From contig JAJFLK010000270.1 in NCBI GenBank assembly GCA_021772735.1, positions 1 to 12,572 on the forward strand: DNA of 12,572 nt. The letters run 5' to 3'. The stretch is from Candidatus Sumerlaeota bacterium (GTDB lineage Bacteria; Sumerlaeota; Sumerlaeia; MVZB01; JAJFLK01). Below the pieces are notes generated by a model. The model was not told the DNA's origin, did no database searches, and worked only from the letters and a program-made list of their open reading frames with translations. Of the stretch, positions 1 to 7,600 are shown piece by piece. The position numbers and the translations under genes are program-made. The first letter of the stretch is position 1. Every line of letters starts with the position of its first letter.

Positions 1-35
1 GAATCAATGCGTTGAATTCACGATGACCCGCACGC

Positions 36-815
36 GTGAGCAGTGGGAATCCGCCCCTTCGCCCTGCGCCGCAAAGCCGCAATAGTTCGGAATCTTTTAT
101 GCTGCCCCCGTCGCTCAATTTGGCAAAATTTCCCGTCGCGATCTTTTTCGCCGCACAGGATTTCGGCGATAAACTGACTTTATCCACACGGCTGCGCGAT
201 TCGGCAGAGGGCATATTTGACGGCGAAGCGCTCGTCCTGCCGGTGCCCGAGAACGCCCGGCCCGAGATGCCAAGGATTCAACTTCAATCCTCGGATAACT
301 CGGCCGTGCTCCAGCTCAGCAACGTCCGCCTGGCCATGGAGTGGAGCAATCGGACCGGCACCCCGGTGCAGTGGAATCAGGTCGTGCCCGATTATCTGGC
401 AAGCATGGCCGGGCTTCTGCGCGTCTTCGTCGGCGAATACGCCCGGCCGCTGCGTTTCGCATTGAGCCCGCAGATCATTTTCGAGATCGATTCGAGTGCG
501 AACGAATATCTCGCTCGCAATATCCTGCAAGCCGGGCGAATTCTGCGCACGCCGCAAGACCTGAAACTCGGGTTCATGGATCGTATCGAAATGGCGGGGT
601 TGCCGGCGCACTTTGCGATGAACATCGCCAGCGCGCGCCGCAAGGATGATCCCGAGCGCGATAGCGCAATCGTTCTGCAGTTCGAGGTTCGGTCGCAGGC
701 GTTGCCCGAGGCGTCATTTGGCGCGGATCAGATCATGGGCGTCGCGCGCGCCCTCGAAGCCGAGATCGATCAGCGTGTGCGTGCGTTTCTACCCGAGTTT
801 TTTGATGAGGATTAG
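36..815 (+). CDS. Hypothetical protein, weakly TIGR04255-like
   Basis: The frame is closed upstream by a TGA at 24-26. It can start at GTG 36 (259 aa) or at ATG 99 (238 aa); neither has a clear ribosome binding site, so the start is uncertain. I see no signal peptide or membrane segment, so it is probably cytosolic. The middle part (about residues 80-105) reads as a strand followed by QLSNVRLAMEW, and then by an amphipathic stretch near residues 115-135. This pattern is reminiscent of the sporadically distributed TIGR04255 family (about 250 aa, function unknown), but the match is weak and from memory. The C-terminus is acidic. It lies 57 bases upstream of another unknown gene on the same strand, so the two are probably co-transcribed. 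Codon use looks like that of the high-GC host. No function can be assigned. Confidence 0.7.
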   Translation: MSSGNPPLRPAPQSRNSSESFMLPPSLNLAKFPVAIFFAAQDFGDKLTLSTRLRDSAEGIFDGEALVLPVPENARPEMPRIQLQSSDNSAVLQLSNVRLAMEWSNRTGTPVQWNQVVPDYLASMAGLLRVFVGEYARPLRFALSPQIIFEIDSSANEYLARNILQAGRILRTPQDLKLGFMDRIEMAGLPAHFAMNIASARRKDDPERDSAIVLQFEVRSQALPEASFGADQIMGVARALEAEIDQRVRAFLPEFFDED

Positions 816-872
816 AAGCCGCTCGGATAAGACTGCCTCGTAAGAATTGTTGCGTAGGACAGGACGTATGAA

Positions 873-1559
873 ATGGCGAGCATACTGATATCGGAGCTCC
901 GACAGCAGGCGGCGGATTTGCTGAAGGCTTATATCTGCATTCAACCATCCGTGGATTTACGGATTGGATACTATTGGGAGCCATACGATTTTCCGCCTGG
1001 AGAGCCCAAGGCAGTTTCGATTCACACCTCCGGACCCTCTTCCATGGGTGATCTTAGCTGCGACTACGATTTTTTGTTATCCACGCTGAAGCAGGATGGG
1101 GATATCGGGCCGATGATGCTGACTTATTTGCCGCATCTCTTGTTGTATTTATCCTGTGCAACCAGCATCAGAATGCCCGAGGGAGTTGACGATGACTGGT
1201 CGCGGGCAATTGACCTGGAGAAGTTGCTGCTTGCCGTCGACTATTCGTTCGAGCAGGGAGTCAAATCCGGCCTTTCATACAATATATCGATTGATGAGGT
1301 GTTGCCCGTATTCCCGAATCAACAAAGGTACGATGTGGTTGCCAAGCCACAGGAGCTCATAGACATCTCGATATCCGAAAGCTGGACACGTCTAAGGGAT
1401 TACCCCTTTCAGAATGAAGACAAATCGGACTGCGGCCCAATAACGAGCGACGATATGTTCGGCCTTCTGTTCGATGCCAGCGCCGTGATGACCTACCTAT
1501 ATTACTATACTTCGTATGTAAGCGACTCTCTTCACGCAGAATGGAACAGTGCTTCGTGA
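873..1559 (+). CDS. Hypothetical protein, unknown family
   Basis: The 228-aa reading frame begins at ATG 873 with AGGACAGGACG just upstream as a plausible ribosome binding site. An ATG at 868 in another frame closes after six codons. The product is acidic, with no signal peptide. It has a hydrophobic leucine/tyrosine-rich patch around residues 74-92 and an aromatic patch with several tyrosines near residues 205-218. These look like buried helices rather than membrane spans. I do not recognise the family. Two 60-base stretches inside the gene count at 48% and 43% G+C, against 67% in a sampled stretch of the exported foldase gene, so it may have been acquired. It follows the gene at 36-815 and ends convergently with rpoN, 54 bases away. 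The pairing suggests the two products work together, but there is no direct evidence. Confidence 0.75.
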   Translation: MASILISELRQQAADLLKAYICIQPSVDLRIGYYWEPYDFPPGEPKAVSIHTSGPSSMGDLSCDYDFLLSTLKQDGDIGPMMLTYLPHLLLYLSCATSIRMPEGVDDDWSRAIDLEKLLLAVDYSFEQGVKSGLSYNISIDEVLPVFPNQQRYDVVAKPQELIDISISESWTRLRDYPFQNEDKSDCGPITSDDMFGLLFDASAVMTYLYYYTSYVSDSLHAEWNSAS

Positions 1560-1613
1560 GAGTAGCGGCCACAGGAATTCAACTTTAGCTTGCCGCATTG
1601 ACGCGAAATCGTC

Positions 1614-3248
1614 CTACGTATCGCGGCGCAGTTTGGCGGGCAGGATCTTGAGCTGATCGCGGTACTTGGCGACGGTGCGGCGCGCGATGCTGAACCCTTC
1701 GCGTTTCAAGATCTCCGCGATCTTCTGGTCTGATAAGGGTTTCTTCGTGTCTTCGAGATCGATCAGCGCGAGCAGCTTATCCTTGATGGCCCGGGAGCTG
1801 ACGGCTTCGCCCATTCCGTTGCTCGATGAGATCGAGGACGAGAAGAAAAACTTGAGCGGATACAGGCCCTGCGGCGTTTCGACGTATTTCGCGGCGGTCA
1901 CCCGCGCGATGGTCGATTCGTGCATGCCGACCATATCCGCGATCTCGCGCAGGGTGAGCGGTTTGAGCGCCGAGACTCCCTTGTCCAGGAACGCAGCCTG
2001 AACGTCCATGATGGCTTCGGTTACGCGCAGGATGGTCGATTTGCGTTTCTCGATGTTCTTGATCAGCATCAGCGCGCCCCGGAATTTATCCGTCGCGTAG
2101 GCCTTCTCTTCGGCGGTCAGCGCTTTTTGCTGGAGGCGCATGAGGCGGCGGTAGAGCCGGCTGATCGAAAGGTGACCGTTCGATCCTTCGTTGAGGAAGA
2201 TCGAGAGTTCCCCGTCGATCATTTTGACGTAAACGTCGGCCGTGATGTATTGCGGGGCTTCCTTGCTGTGGCATCGGCCCGGCTTGGGCTCAAGGCGGCT
2301 GACCTGGTGGTAGATCTTAACGATCTCGCGTTCGTCAACGTCCAGGGCCTTCGCGATCTCCTTGAACTTGCGCCTCTGAAGCTCGCCGAAATGATCTTCG
2401 AGAACGATCCGGACAGTTTTGCAATACTGCCCGAGCGCGTGCATTTGGATAATCAGGCACTCCGAAGAGGAGCGCGCGCCGACCCCGGGCGGGTCGAATT
2501 CCTGGATGACTTCGAGGATGTCTTCGACATCCTTCAGCGGGTGATTGAATTTCTCAGCCGCTTCGGCGACGGATTCGGGCGGGAGAAAACCGTTCTCGTC
2601 GATGCACCCGACGAAATACTCACCGATCTCGGCTTCGACGCCTTCAAGAACGCACAGGCGAAGCTGGTTCATCAGGTAATCGTAAAGCGAGACGCGGGCG
2701 GCGGTGTATTCGGAGAAATCTGTCTTCTCTTCGGCAGACTCTCGGGTGTAAGTCCGGTTCTCCGCGCCTTCGAAGAACTCCTCCCAATTCACGTCGACGT
2801 TCTCGAATTGCTCGGGCGCTTCATCAAGGGTCTTCGTATCACGCTCGGCCGGCGCCTGATCTGCGGTCTGTGTCTCTTGATCGGCGCTCGGGGCCGGGGG
2901 ATCGAGCGTCGCAACCTCCTTCTCGACCGGCGTCAGGAAGTCTTCTTTGGGCGCGTCATCGGCGAGGTTCCCGCTGAACTCATCGTCTTTGGCATCGGCT
3001 TCGGCTCCGGCTCCGGGCTCGGGTTCGGCCGGGGCCGAGTCGCGTTCCTCTTTTGGCGTCTGCTGCTCTTCGCCTCCTTCCCCGCGGTCTTCTTCGAGTT
3101 GAAGGAAGGGATTTTCGAGAAGTTCTTCCTGCGTCAGCTGCTCAAGCTCCAGGGCGTTCATCTGCAATAGCTGGATCGATTGCTGCATCTGCGGCGTCAT
3201 GATCAGACGCTGCGATTGCCGCATGACCTGTTGCAGGGAGATTCCCAT
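1614..3248 (-). CDS. rpoN: RNA polymerase sigma-54 factor RpoN
   Basis: This 544-aa protein carries all sigma-54 landmarks. The N-terminal activator-interaction region (residues 1-52) is glutamine- and leucine-rich, with QSQRLIMTPQMQQSIQLLQM. A long acidic linker (about 53-180) ends with VNWEEFFEG. The core-binding domain contains FDPPGVGAR (251-259). A helix-turn-helix for -12 recognition lies near 431-452. The RpoN box ARRTVAKYRD (522-531), which reads the -24 element, is intact. The protein directs RNA polymerase to -24/-12 promoters that need AAA+ enhancer-binding proteins to open. It is longer than the E. coli protein (477 aa), mainly because of the acidic linker. The start at 3248 places region I exactly at the N-terminus. 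Common rpoN neighbours (lptB, hpf, ptsN) are absent here. A candidate sigma-54 promoter at 3373-3388 lies upstream. Confidence 0.97.
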   Translation of the reverse strand: MGISLQQVMRQSQRLIMTPQMQQSIQLLQMNALELEQLTQEELLENPFLQLEEDRGEGGEEQQTPKEERDSAPAEPEPGAGAEADAKDDEFSGNLADDAPKEDFLTPVEKEVATLDPPAPSADQETQTADQAPAERDTKTLDEAPEQFENVDVNWEEFFEGAENRTYTRESAEEKTDFSEYTAARVSLYDYLMNQLRLCVLEGVEAEIGEYFVGCIDENGFLPPESVAEAAEKFNHPLKDVEDILEVIQEFDPPGVGARSSSECLIIQMHALGQYCKTVRIVLEDHFGELQRRKFKEIAKALDVDEREIVKIYHQVSRLEPKPGRCHSKEAPQYITADVYVKMIDGELSIFLNEGSNGHLSISRLYRRLMRLQQKALTAEEKAYATDKFRGALMLIKNIEKRKSTILRVTEAIMDVQAAFLDKGVSALKPLTLREIADMVGMHESTIARVTAAKYVETPQGLYPLKFFFSSSISSSNGMGEAVSSRAIKDKLLALIDLEDTKKPLSDQKIAEILKREGFSIARRTVAKYRDQLKILPAKLRRDT

Positions 3249-3306
3249 TCGTCGCCTTTGCTTTCCTGATGGACTGGTCCGCGAGATCAGCGTTCCATGA
3301 CCTGGC

Positions 3307-3320
3307 GCGGATCAGTCCGC
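3307..3320 (-). other. Hairpin in the rpoN leader
   Basis: GCGGA and TCCGC form a perfect 5-bp stem around a four-base loop, about 60 bases upstream of the rpoN start. A second, looser pairing (ATGGA with TCCAT on the minus strand) lies between it and the start codon. The two segments share a near-repeat, CTGATC-CGCG and CTGATCTCGCG. The leader is therefore structured, but in GC-rich DNA short stems arise easily by chance. No known riboswitch is recognised. Confidence 0.25.
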
Positions 3321-3372
3321 CGTGAGCTCTGACTGAACTTATCGTCAATTCGCGGGGGTTGCAAGAGGCGTA

Positions 3373-3388
3373 AGCCAGTTGCGTGCCA
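3373..3388 (-). promoter_or_regulatory. Sigma-54 (-24/-12) promoter of rpoN
   Basis: On the minus strand this reads TGGCACG-CAAC-TGGCT. It matches the sigma-54 consensus TGGCACG-N4-TTGCW at every defined position but one. The invariant GG (3387-3386) and GC (3375-3374) are separated by exactly 10 bases. Transcription would start near 3362, about 114 bases before the rpoN start codon. The only gene downstream on this strand is rpoN, so RpoN may regulate its own gene. The match is seen in the sequence; the function is inferred. No enhancer site or activator gene was identified. Confidence 0.6.
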
Positions 3389-3422
3389 AAAAGATCGATT
3401 GATCCCGACCTCCTGCGGGATC
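3384..3422 (-). terminator. Rho-independent terminator of envelope operon
   Basis: On the minus strand GATCCCG, an eight-base loop and CGGGATC form a perfect 7-bp stem (3401-3422). After a spacer of eight bases comes CTTTTT (3388-3393). It lies about 45 bases past the stop codon of the beta-helix lipoprotein and would end the three-gene operon before rpoN. The spacer between stem and T-run is longer than ideal, so it may be leaky. The loop contains AGGAGGT, a perfect Shine-Dalgarno string, but no usable start codon follows. The T-run directly abuts the sigma-54 promoter of rpoN. Confidence 0.5.
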
Positions 3423-3467
3423 TGGCCGGGGGCGGGTCGGGTTGAAGACCGGGTTTGAGGGTCGGTG

Positions 3468-5654
3468 TCAGTCGAATTGCATCGGGCGAGCGCCACCGGC
3501 CTCGATCCAGTTCTTCCAGGCCTCGAACTCGCCGGCTCGTTTCCAGACATCGGGGTGCCAATCGGTCTGGATTTCATCGAGCTGGCGGCGCGCCGTATCG
3601 AGGTCGTCGTTCAGGCAGGCGAGGAGGAATGAAAGATTGCGGTAGAAAAGCGCTTTGGGGCGTTTGCGAAGTAGCGTTTCGAATCCTCGTGTTGTCCGTT
3701 CGTAGTCGAATTGCGTCGCATCGAGGAATCGATATTTATCGTAGTGGAGCAGCTGGCGGCCGACAATCTTCGCATACAAGACATTGCCCTCACCGACGCT
3801 CAGTCCGGCGGCCTCAGCCGCGAATTCCTCAGCCTCGCCGGGCCGGCCGCCCCAGGCCGGCGTCATACTCTCGGCCAGATTGTAATAAAGAGGCGGGTAG
3901 GTTGGATCAGCGATGAACCCCCGGGCAAAGAACTCTCGCAGGTCTTCACGCGGCCGGCCCAGAGCCATCCCGGCTCGAATCAGCCCGGCGTATATCTCAG
4001 GGGCATGCGCGCCATCGGCCTCGGCGGCGAGGAGTGTTTCGAAGGCGAGGGCCGAATCCCGGGCAAATCCCTTCTGCCAGCCTTCGTTCGCGCCCGAGGC
4101 GCTGCCCGCCTCCTTGAAGGTTCGGGCCCGGTCGAGATACGCGTAGGCCAGAGTGACGCTGCGGGGAGTGGATTTGGGGTATTCGGCCTCCCAGAGATCG
4201 AGCAGGGCGAAGAACTCGTCGGGATTATAGACATTCGCCTTGAACCAACCTTGCGGCAGGTAGTCATAAATGATTTCGAGTTGCCCGTCCCCGGACGGGT
4301 GCATCGAGCCATCTTTTCTGATGCGTTCGATAAGACGTTCAATGCGCTTGAAGCGTTTGGACTCGAACAGCAGACCGATTTTGAATTGGCTGACGGGATA
4401 CGAGATGAGATTGGGCCCGCGATATTCGCTGGCGGGCTTGGCGCCGTTTTCATATTCAATCTCCAGGGGCGATTCGTCCCCGGTCGTATTGCCGTCGAAA
4501 AAAGGATGAGTCTCGGAATCGCTGATCAGCGCCGCGCACTGAAGATTCTGCGAAATTGTATTGCCGATCGCACGCCCCGAAGCCCCGCGGTCATAGTGAA
4601 AGCCGCAGCCGTTGTTGCCGGTAATGGTATTGCCCTTGAGCTCGGGCCGGGTTTCGCTCCCGCTGAGGTAAACGCCGTGAACAAGATTATCGGCGCAAGT
4701 GTTCCCGACGGCCTGCCCACCGGCGCCATCGAGAAACTGCATTCCCATGCCCGGGTTGCTGGAAAAGAGATTGTCGTGCAGGAGGACCGTCGTCCCGTCA
4801 CCCTCGACCGTGACCCCGGCGGAGCGATTGCCCGACGCCGTGGTTTTCTCCAGCATGGCCCGCCCTCCCCAGCGTGCCGCAAAGCCGCTGAGCTCGTTGT
4901 CCCTGAAACGGCATTGTTCGAACTTGGCAAGCTGTCCCATCTGACGGATATAAACCCCGTTGCCCGCGTTTCGCGCGAACAGGCAGCCCCTGGCGATGAT
5001 CCCGGCGCCGCCTCTGGCAAGCATCCCGTCGCCGCCGTTCTCAAGGAATTGGGAAAGGCCGAGGTCGACAGATATCAACGCCCCGGTGATGTCCAGCCCG
5101 TTGCCCCGGTTCTCCCTTACGTTGGTCCCATTGACGACCACGCGGCTGATGCCTTCGATCTGAATCCCGTTCCATGCGCTCCCCTTGACAACGCATCCGA
5201 GGACATCGACCTGGACCGAGCGGAGCAGAAGCGTCGGGATATGCATTTCGGACGCGCCCGCGTCTTGATCCGCATTCAGATGCTCGAAGGTCAGCGAGGC
5301 GAGCTTGATTCCGCCCGAATCCAATACCGTCAGAACCGGGCCGTCCCGGCTGTCGGCCCTGATAATGACGGATTCGACATCTCCGGCCCCGGCAAGGGAG
5401 ACCTGACGGCTGATGACAAGCTTCTCGTCGTATGTCCCGGGCTTGATTATGACCGTGTCTCCGGCTTGCGCCGCGTCGATCGCCTTTTGGATTGTCGAGT
5501 AATTGAGCGGGACGATCAGTTCGAGCGGCTCGGACTCGCGGCACGAGCCAAGCACGACAAGGCCAAGCGTGGCCAGGCCTATGCGCACGAATGTCGACAC
5601 GATTCGCGCCCGGGATCGAAACCTCCGAACAGATCGATGAATGATAAGAGTCAC
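3468..5654 (-). CDS. Beta-helix lipoprotein with DUF4034-like C-terminus
   Basis: The frame is open to 5795, but the best start is GTG 5654, which overlaps the stop of the upstream gene as GTGA with GGAG seven bases before it. This gives 728 aa. An arginine-rich n-region and a hydrophobic stretch (22-35) end in the lipobox LGSC, with lipidated Cys38, so the mature protein is a periplasmic or surface lipoprotein. Residues 44-160 hold an ATIQ-like entry (NYSTIQKAIDAAQAGDTVII), as in NosD/pectate-lyase-like beta-helices. Residues 162-396 form ten rungs of a right-handed parallel beta-helix. Residues from about 420 to 728 are helical, with patterns such as YYNLAESMTPAWGG and many WEAEYP- and RNLSFLL-like segments. 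I think this part resembles DUF4034 or a TPR-like fold, but this is a memory-based match. It is the last gene of the operon. No catalytic residues of a polysaccharide lyase are evident, so a binding or scaffolding role is as likely as an enzymatic one. Confidence 0.85.
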   Translation of the reverse strand: MTLIIHRSVRRFRSRARIVSTFVRIGLATLGLVVLGSCRESEPLELIVPLNYSTIQKAIDAAQAGDTVIIKPGTYDEKLVISRQVSLAGAGDVESVIIRADSRDGPVLTVLDSGGIKLASLTFEHLNADQDAGASEMHIPTLLLRSVQVDVLGCVVKGSAWNGIQIEGISRVVVNGTNVRENRGNGLDITGALISVDLGLSQFLENGGDGMLARGGAGIIARGCLFARNAGNGVYIRQMGQLAKFEQCRFRDNELSGFAARWGGRAMLEKTTASGNRSAGVTVEGDGTTVLLHDNLFSSNPGMGMQFLDGAGGQAVGNTCADNLVHGVYLSGSETRPELKGNTITGNNGCGFHYDRGASGRAIGNTISQNLQCAALISDSETHPFFDGNTTGDESPLEIEYENGAKPASEYRGPNLISYPVSQFKIGLLFESKRFKRIERLIERIRKDGSMHPSGDGQLEIIYDYLPQGWFKANVYNPDEFFALLDLWEAEYPKSTPRSVTLAYAYLDRARTFKEAGSASGANEGWQKGFARDSALAFETLLAAEADGAHAPEIYAGLIRAGMALGRPREDLREFFARGFIADPTYPPLYYNLAESMTPAWGGRPGEAEEFAAEAAGLSVGEGNVLYAKIVGRQLLHYDKYRFLDATQFDYERTTRGFETLLRKRPKALFYRNLSFLLACLNDDLDTARRQLDEIQTDWHPDVWKRAGEFEAWKNWIEAGGARPMQFD
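4467..5171 (-). repeat. Ten beta-helix rungs, alternating 23 and 24 residues
   Basis: This segment encodes residues 162-396 of the lipoprotein. Each rung starts with a small residue plus G (NG, NG, DG, NG, SG, AG, MG, HG, CG, CA). The spacing counts are 23, 24, 23, 24, 23, 24, 23, 24, 23, then about 24. Later odd rungs resemble each other (GAGGQAVGNTCADNL and GASGRAIGNTISQNL), and so do the even ones (SETRPELKGNTITGN and SETHPFFDGNT). The true repeat unit is therefore a 47-residue double rung. Such two-rung alternation is known from CASH/FBXO11-like beta-helices. Confidence 0.85.
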
Positions 5655-7597
5655 CTCGGCACTCCGGGCGGGCGGAATTCGCCGAGAGGTGTGGTCTTGA
5701 ATTGAAACGTGTATGGCGTGTTCGAGAGGCGTTGGCCCGTCATGGTCTTGATTCCTCGCGAAAGCGTGACTTTGTATTCGGTGTCCGGCTCCCATAGAGC
5801 CTGAATCGTGAGTTCGGTCCAGCCGGTCTTGATGTCTTCGACGACCTGAAGTGTCGGGTTACCGGTCAACGATGGGCGGATTCTCACGTCTCGCCGGCCG
5901 ATCGATTCGGGATCGATCCGTCCGTTGAATCGTATGACGACCGAGTGGGTCGGGGTGAGCAGCATTTGGCTGTCGCCCTGGGCCGGGTAGGTCTCCCAGA
6001 TGCCGGGCGTCGCGGTCCGGAACGTGAATTCATAGGGCTCTCGCATTCGGAGACCCTCGTAATCCTCTGCGCCGGCGCGGATCCGGACGCGATGCAGCGT
6101 GTCGTAGCGAACAAGTGTTTGCTGAGAACTTCCGTCGATCGAAATTCGAGCCAGGTCGAAATCGGTGCTCTCGTGTTCCTTGCCGGCAAAGACGGTGAAG
6201 TCGACCTCGGGCGAGATGGTGATCGCCTCGCGAACGGATCCGGGGCGCATCTTCTTGTTGAATCGGATCATGATGGGGATCTCGAAGGCCACTTGGATAT
6301 CAGATGCGCCATCGGCCGGATGGGTCTCGACAACCTCGGGATAGATCAGGTCGAGCTCGAGCACAATGTCCTCCATCTCAAGCTCTTCGCCCGGGCGCAC
6401 CTCGACATCCTCGATCGCCAGGGGCAGGAATCCCTCGGCCTGGGCCATGACTCGGTATGCGCCCGGCGCAACATTCGCGAAACGATAACGCCCGTCCGGA
6501 CCCGTTATGGAGTTGATCGACGTGCCGGCCAGTGCGACGGAAATCCCACTCATATCGTCCTGGTCCGCCCCCCCATCCGCTGAGCCCTTGAGAGCGAGGC
6601 CGAAGACGACAGACGGCGTCAGCTCATCGACTATTTCACGCAAGACGAGTTCAGCGTCCAGGATATCGCCATCGTTCAAGTCGATGTCCGCGCCTCCATC
6701 GCTTGAGAAACCCGTGGCTTCGGCGAAGAGGGTATACCGTCCCGGAGGCAAATCCTCGAATCTGAAACGGCCATTCATGTCCGGGGCGGTTCTGCGGTCC
6801 GCAAGCTCGGCGATCTCTACTTCAACGTATTGATAGCCCCCGGTCGCGGCTCCCAAAGCGTCGAACATCCGGACCGTGCCAGCGATTTGCCCGAGGCCGC
6901 GTGCCGGGGCAATCGATTCGAGCACGATCTCGATGCGGACCGGATCGGCCTCGGTCCCGATCACAGCGATCGCCGAGCCTTCGGCGTATCCATCACGATG
7001 GGCACGCAATTCATACCTGCCGGGCGAGAGGTTCCAGAGATAGAAAGCGCCATCGGCATCGCAGAAAGTGCGCATGGGCGTCCCGAGGACTTCTACCGTC
7101 GTTCCAACGGGCGAGGAGACCGAGGGGCCGTCGCCTTGCGCGAGCTTGATCTGGCCCAGGATTCGACCGAAAAGCTTTTGCCCCCTCGCGGAGCTTTCGG
7201 GCCTGGATTCGCCCAGGACGGCTGGTTCCATCGTGATGACGTTCAGCGTGGGCCAGGGGGCAATCTGGGCTTCGCCCAGTTTCACGGTCTCGTAACCGGG
7301 GTATTGAGCCAGGACGGTGAAGCTCCCAGGCCGCACCGATTCAAGGCTGAAATGTCCGTCGCCATCGGTCATCGAGAGGTAAGGGCTGCCGGGAATAAAA
7401 ACCTGAACGCCGCTCGAATCGGCCCGGCCTTCGAGCTGCACCGAACCCTCGATTCTGGCGGGGACGTCAGGCGGTGGCGCTGTCGGCGTCGCCTCGGGCG
7501 TCGCGGGGTCGCCTTCGCCCGAGCAGGCGGCAAGAATGAGCGGGAAGAAGGCCAGCGCTGAGGCGACGAAGAGCAGACGCTGGCGAGACCGGTTCAT
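5651..7597 (-). CDS. Lipoprotein with four CarboxypepD_reg-like and two Big_5 domains
   Basis: This 648-aa protein starts at ATG 7597, three bases after the upstream stop. A signal sequence (residues 1-24) ends in the lipobox LAAC with Cys25. A short proline/threonine-rich tether (30-46) follows. Four carboxypeptidase-regulatory-like beta-sandwich domains lie at about 47-126, 142-228, 235-321 and 328-416. Each shows the typical D-GxFxLxxVxPGxYxLxAxxxGY pattern, for example DADGAFYLWNLSPGRYEL and GPDGRYRFANVAPGAYRV. Two Big_5 (SbsA Ig-like) domains follow at about 419-528 and 531-637, with the typical P-x-x-G opening and a final YxFxFxT strand. No catalytic motif is visible, so it is a modular binding or scaffold protein on the envelope. 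The stop overlaps the next start by GTGA, so the beta-helix lipoprotein is translationally coupled. Order and spacing place it as the second gene of the operon. Confidence 0.92.
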   Translation of the reverse strand: MNRSRQRLLFVASALAFFPLILAACSGEGDPATPEATPTAPPPDVPARIEGSVQLEGRADSSGVQVFIPGSPYLSMTDGDGHFSLESVRPGSFTVLAQYPGYETVKLGEAQIAPWPTLNVITMEPAVLGESRPESSARGQKLFGRILGQIKLAQGDGPSVSSPVGTTVEVLGTPMRTFCDADGAFYLWNLSPGRYELRAHRDGYAEGSAIAVIGTEADPVRIEIVLESIAPARGLGQIAGTVRMFDALGAATGGYQYVEVEIAELADRRTAPDMNGRFRFEDLPPGRYTLFAEATGFSSDGGADIDLNDGDILDAELVLREIVDELTPSVVFGLALKGSADGGADQDDMSGISVALAGTSINSITGPDGRYRFANVAPGAYRVMAQAEGFLPLAIEDVEVRPGEELEMEDIVLELDLIYPEVVETHPADGASDIQVAFEIPIMIRFNKKMRPGSVREAITISPEVDFTVFAGKEHESTDFDLARISIDGSSQQTLVRYDTLHRVRIRAGAEDYEGLRMREPYEFTFRTATPGIWETYPAQGDSQMLLTPTHSVVIRFNGRIDPESIGRRDVRIRPSLTGNPTLQVVEDIKTGWTELTIQALWEPDTEYKVTLSRGIKTMTGQRLSNTPYTFQFKTTPLGEFRPPGVPR

Positions 7598-7600
7598 GGG

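Noticed and set aside
1560..1613. Shared terminator between the convergent genes
   Set aside because: No stem with a flanking T-run could be found in the 54 bases.
1920..3170. 416-aa open frame on the + strand opposite rpoN
   Set aside because: Mirror of rpoN codon bias; rpoN itself is unmistakable on the other strand.
3142..3561. 139-aa and 96-aa minus-strand frames across the rpoN leader
   Set aside because: They run through the terminator and promoter and have arginine-rich, domain-free translations.
3711..5705. 664-aa open frame on the + strand opposite the beta-helix gene
   Set aside because: Antisense to a gene with a lipobox, clear rungs and operon coupling. Long antisense frames are common in GC-rich DNA, and the translation shows no recognisable domain.
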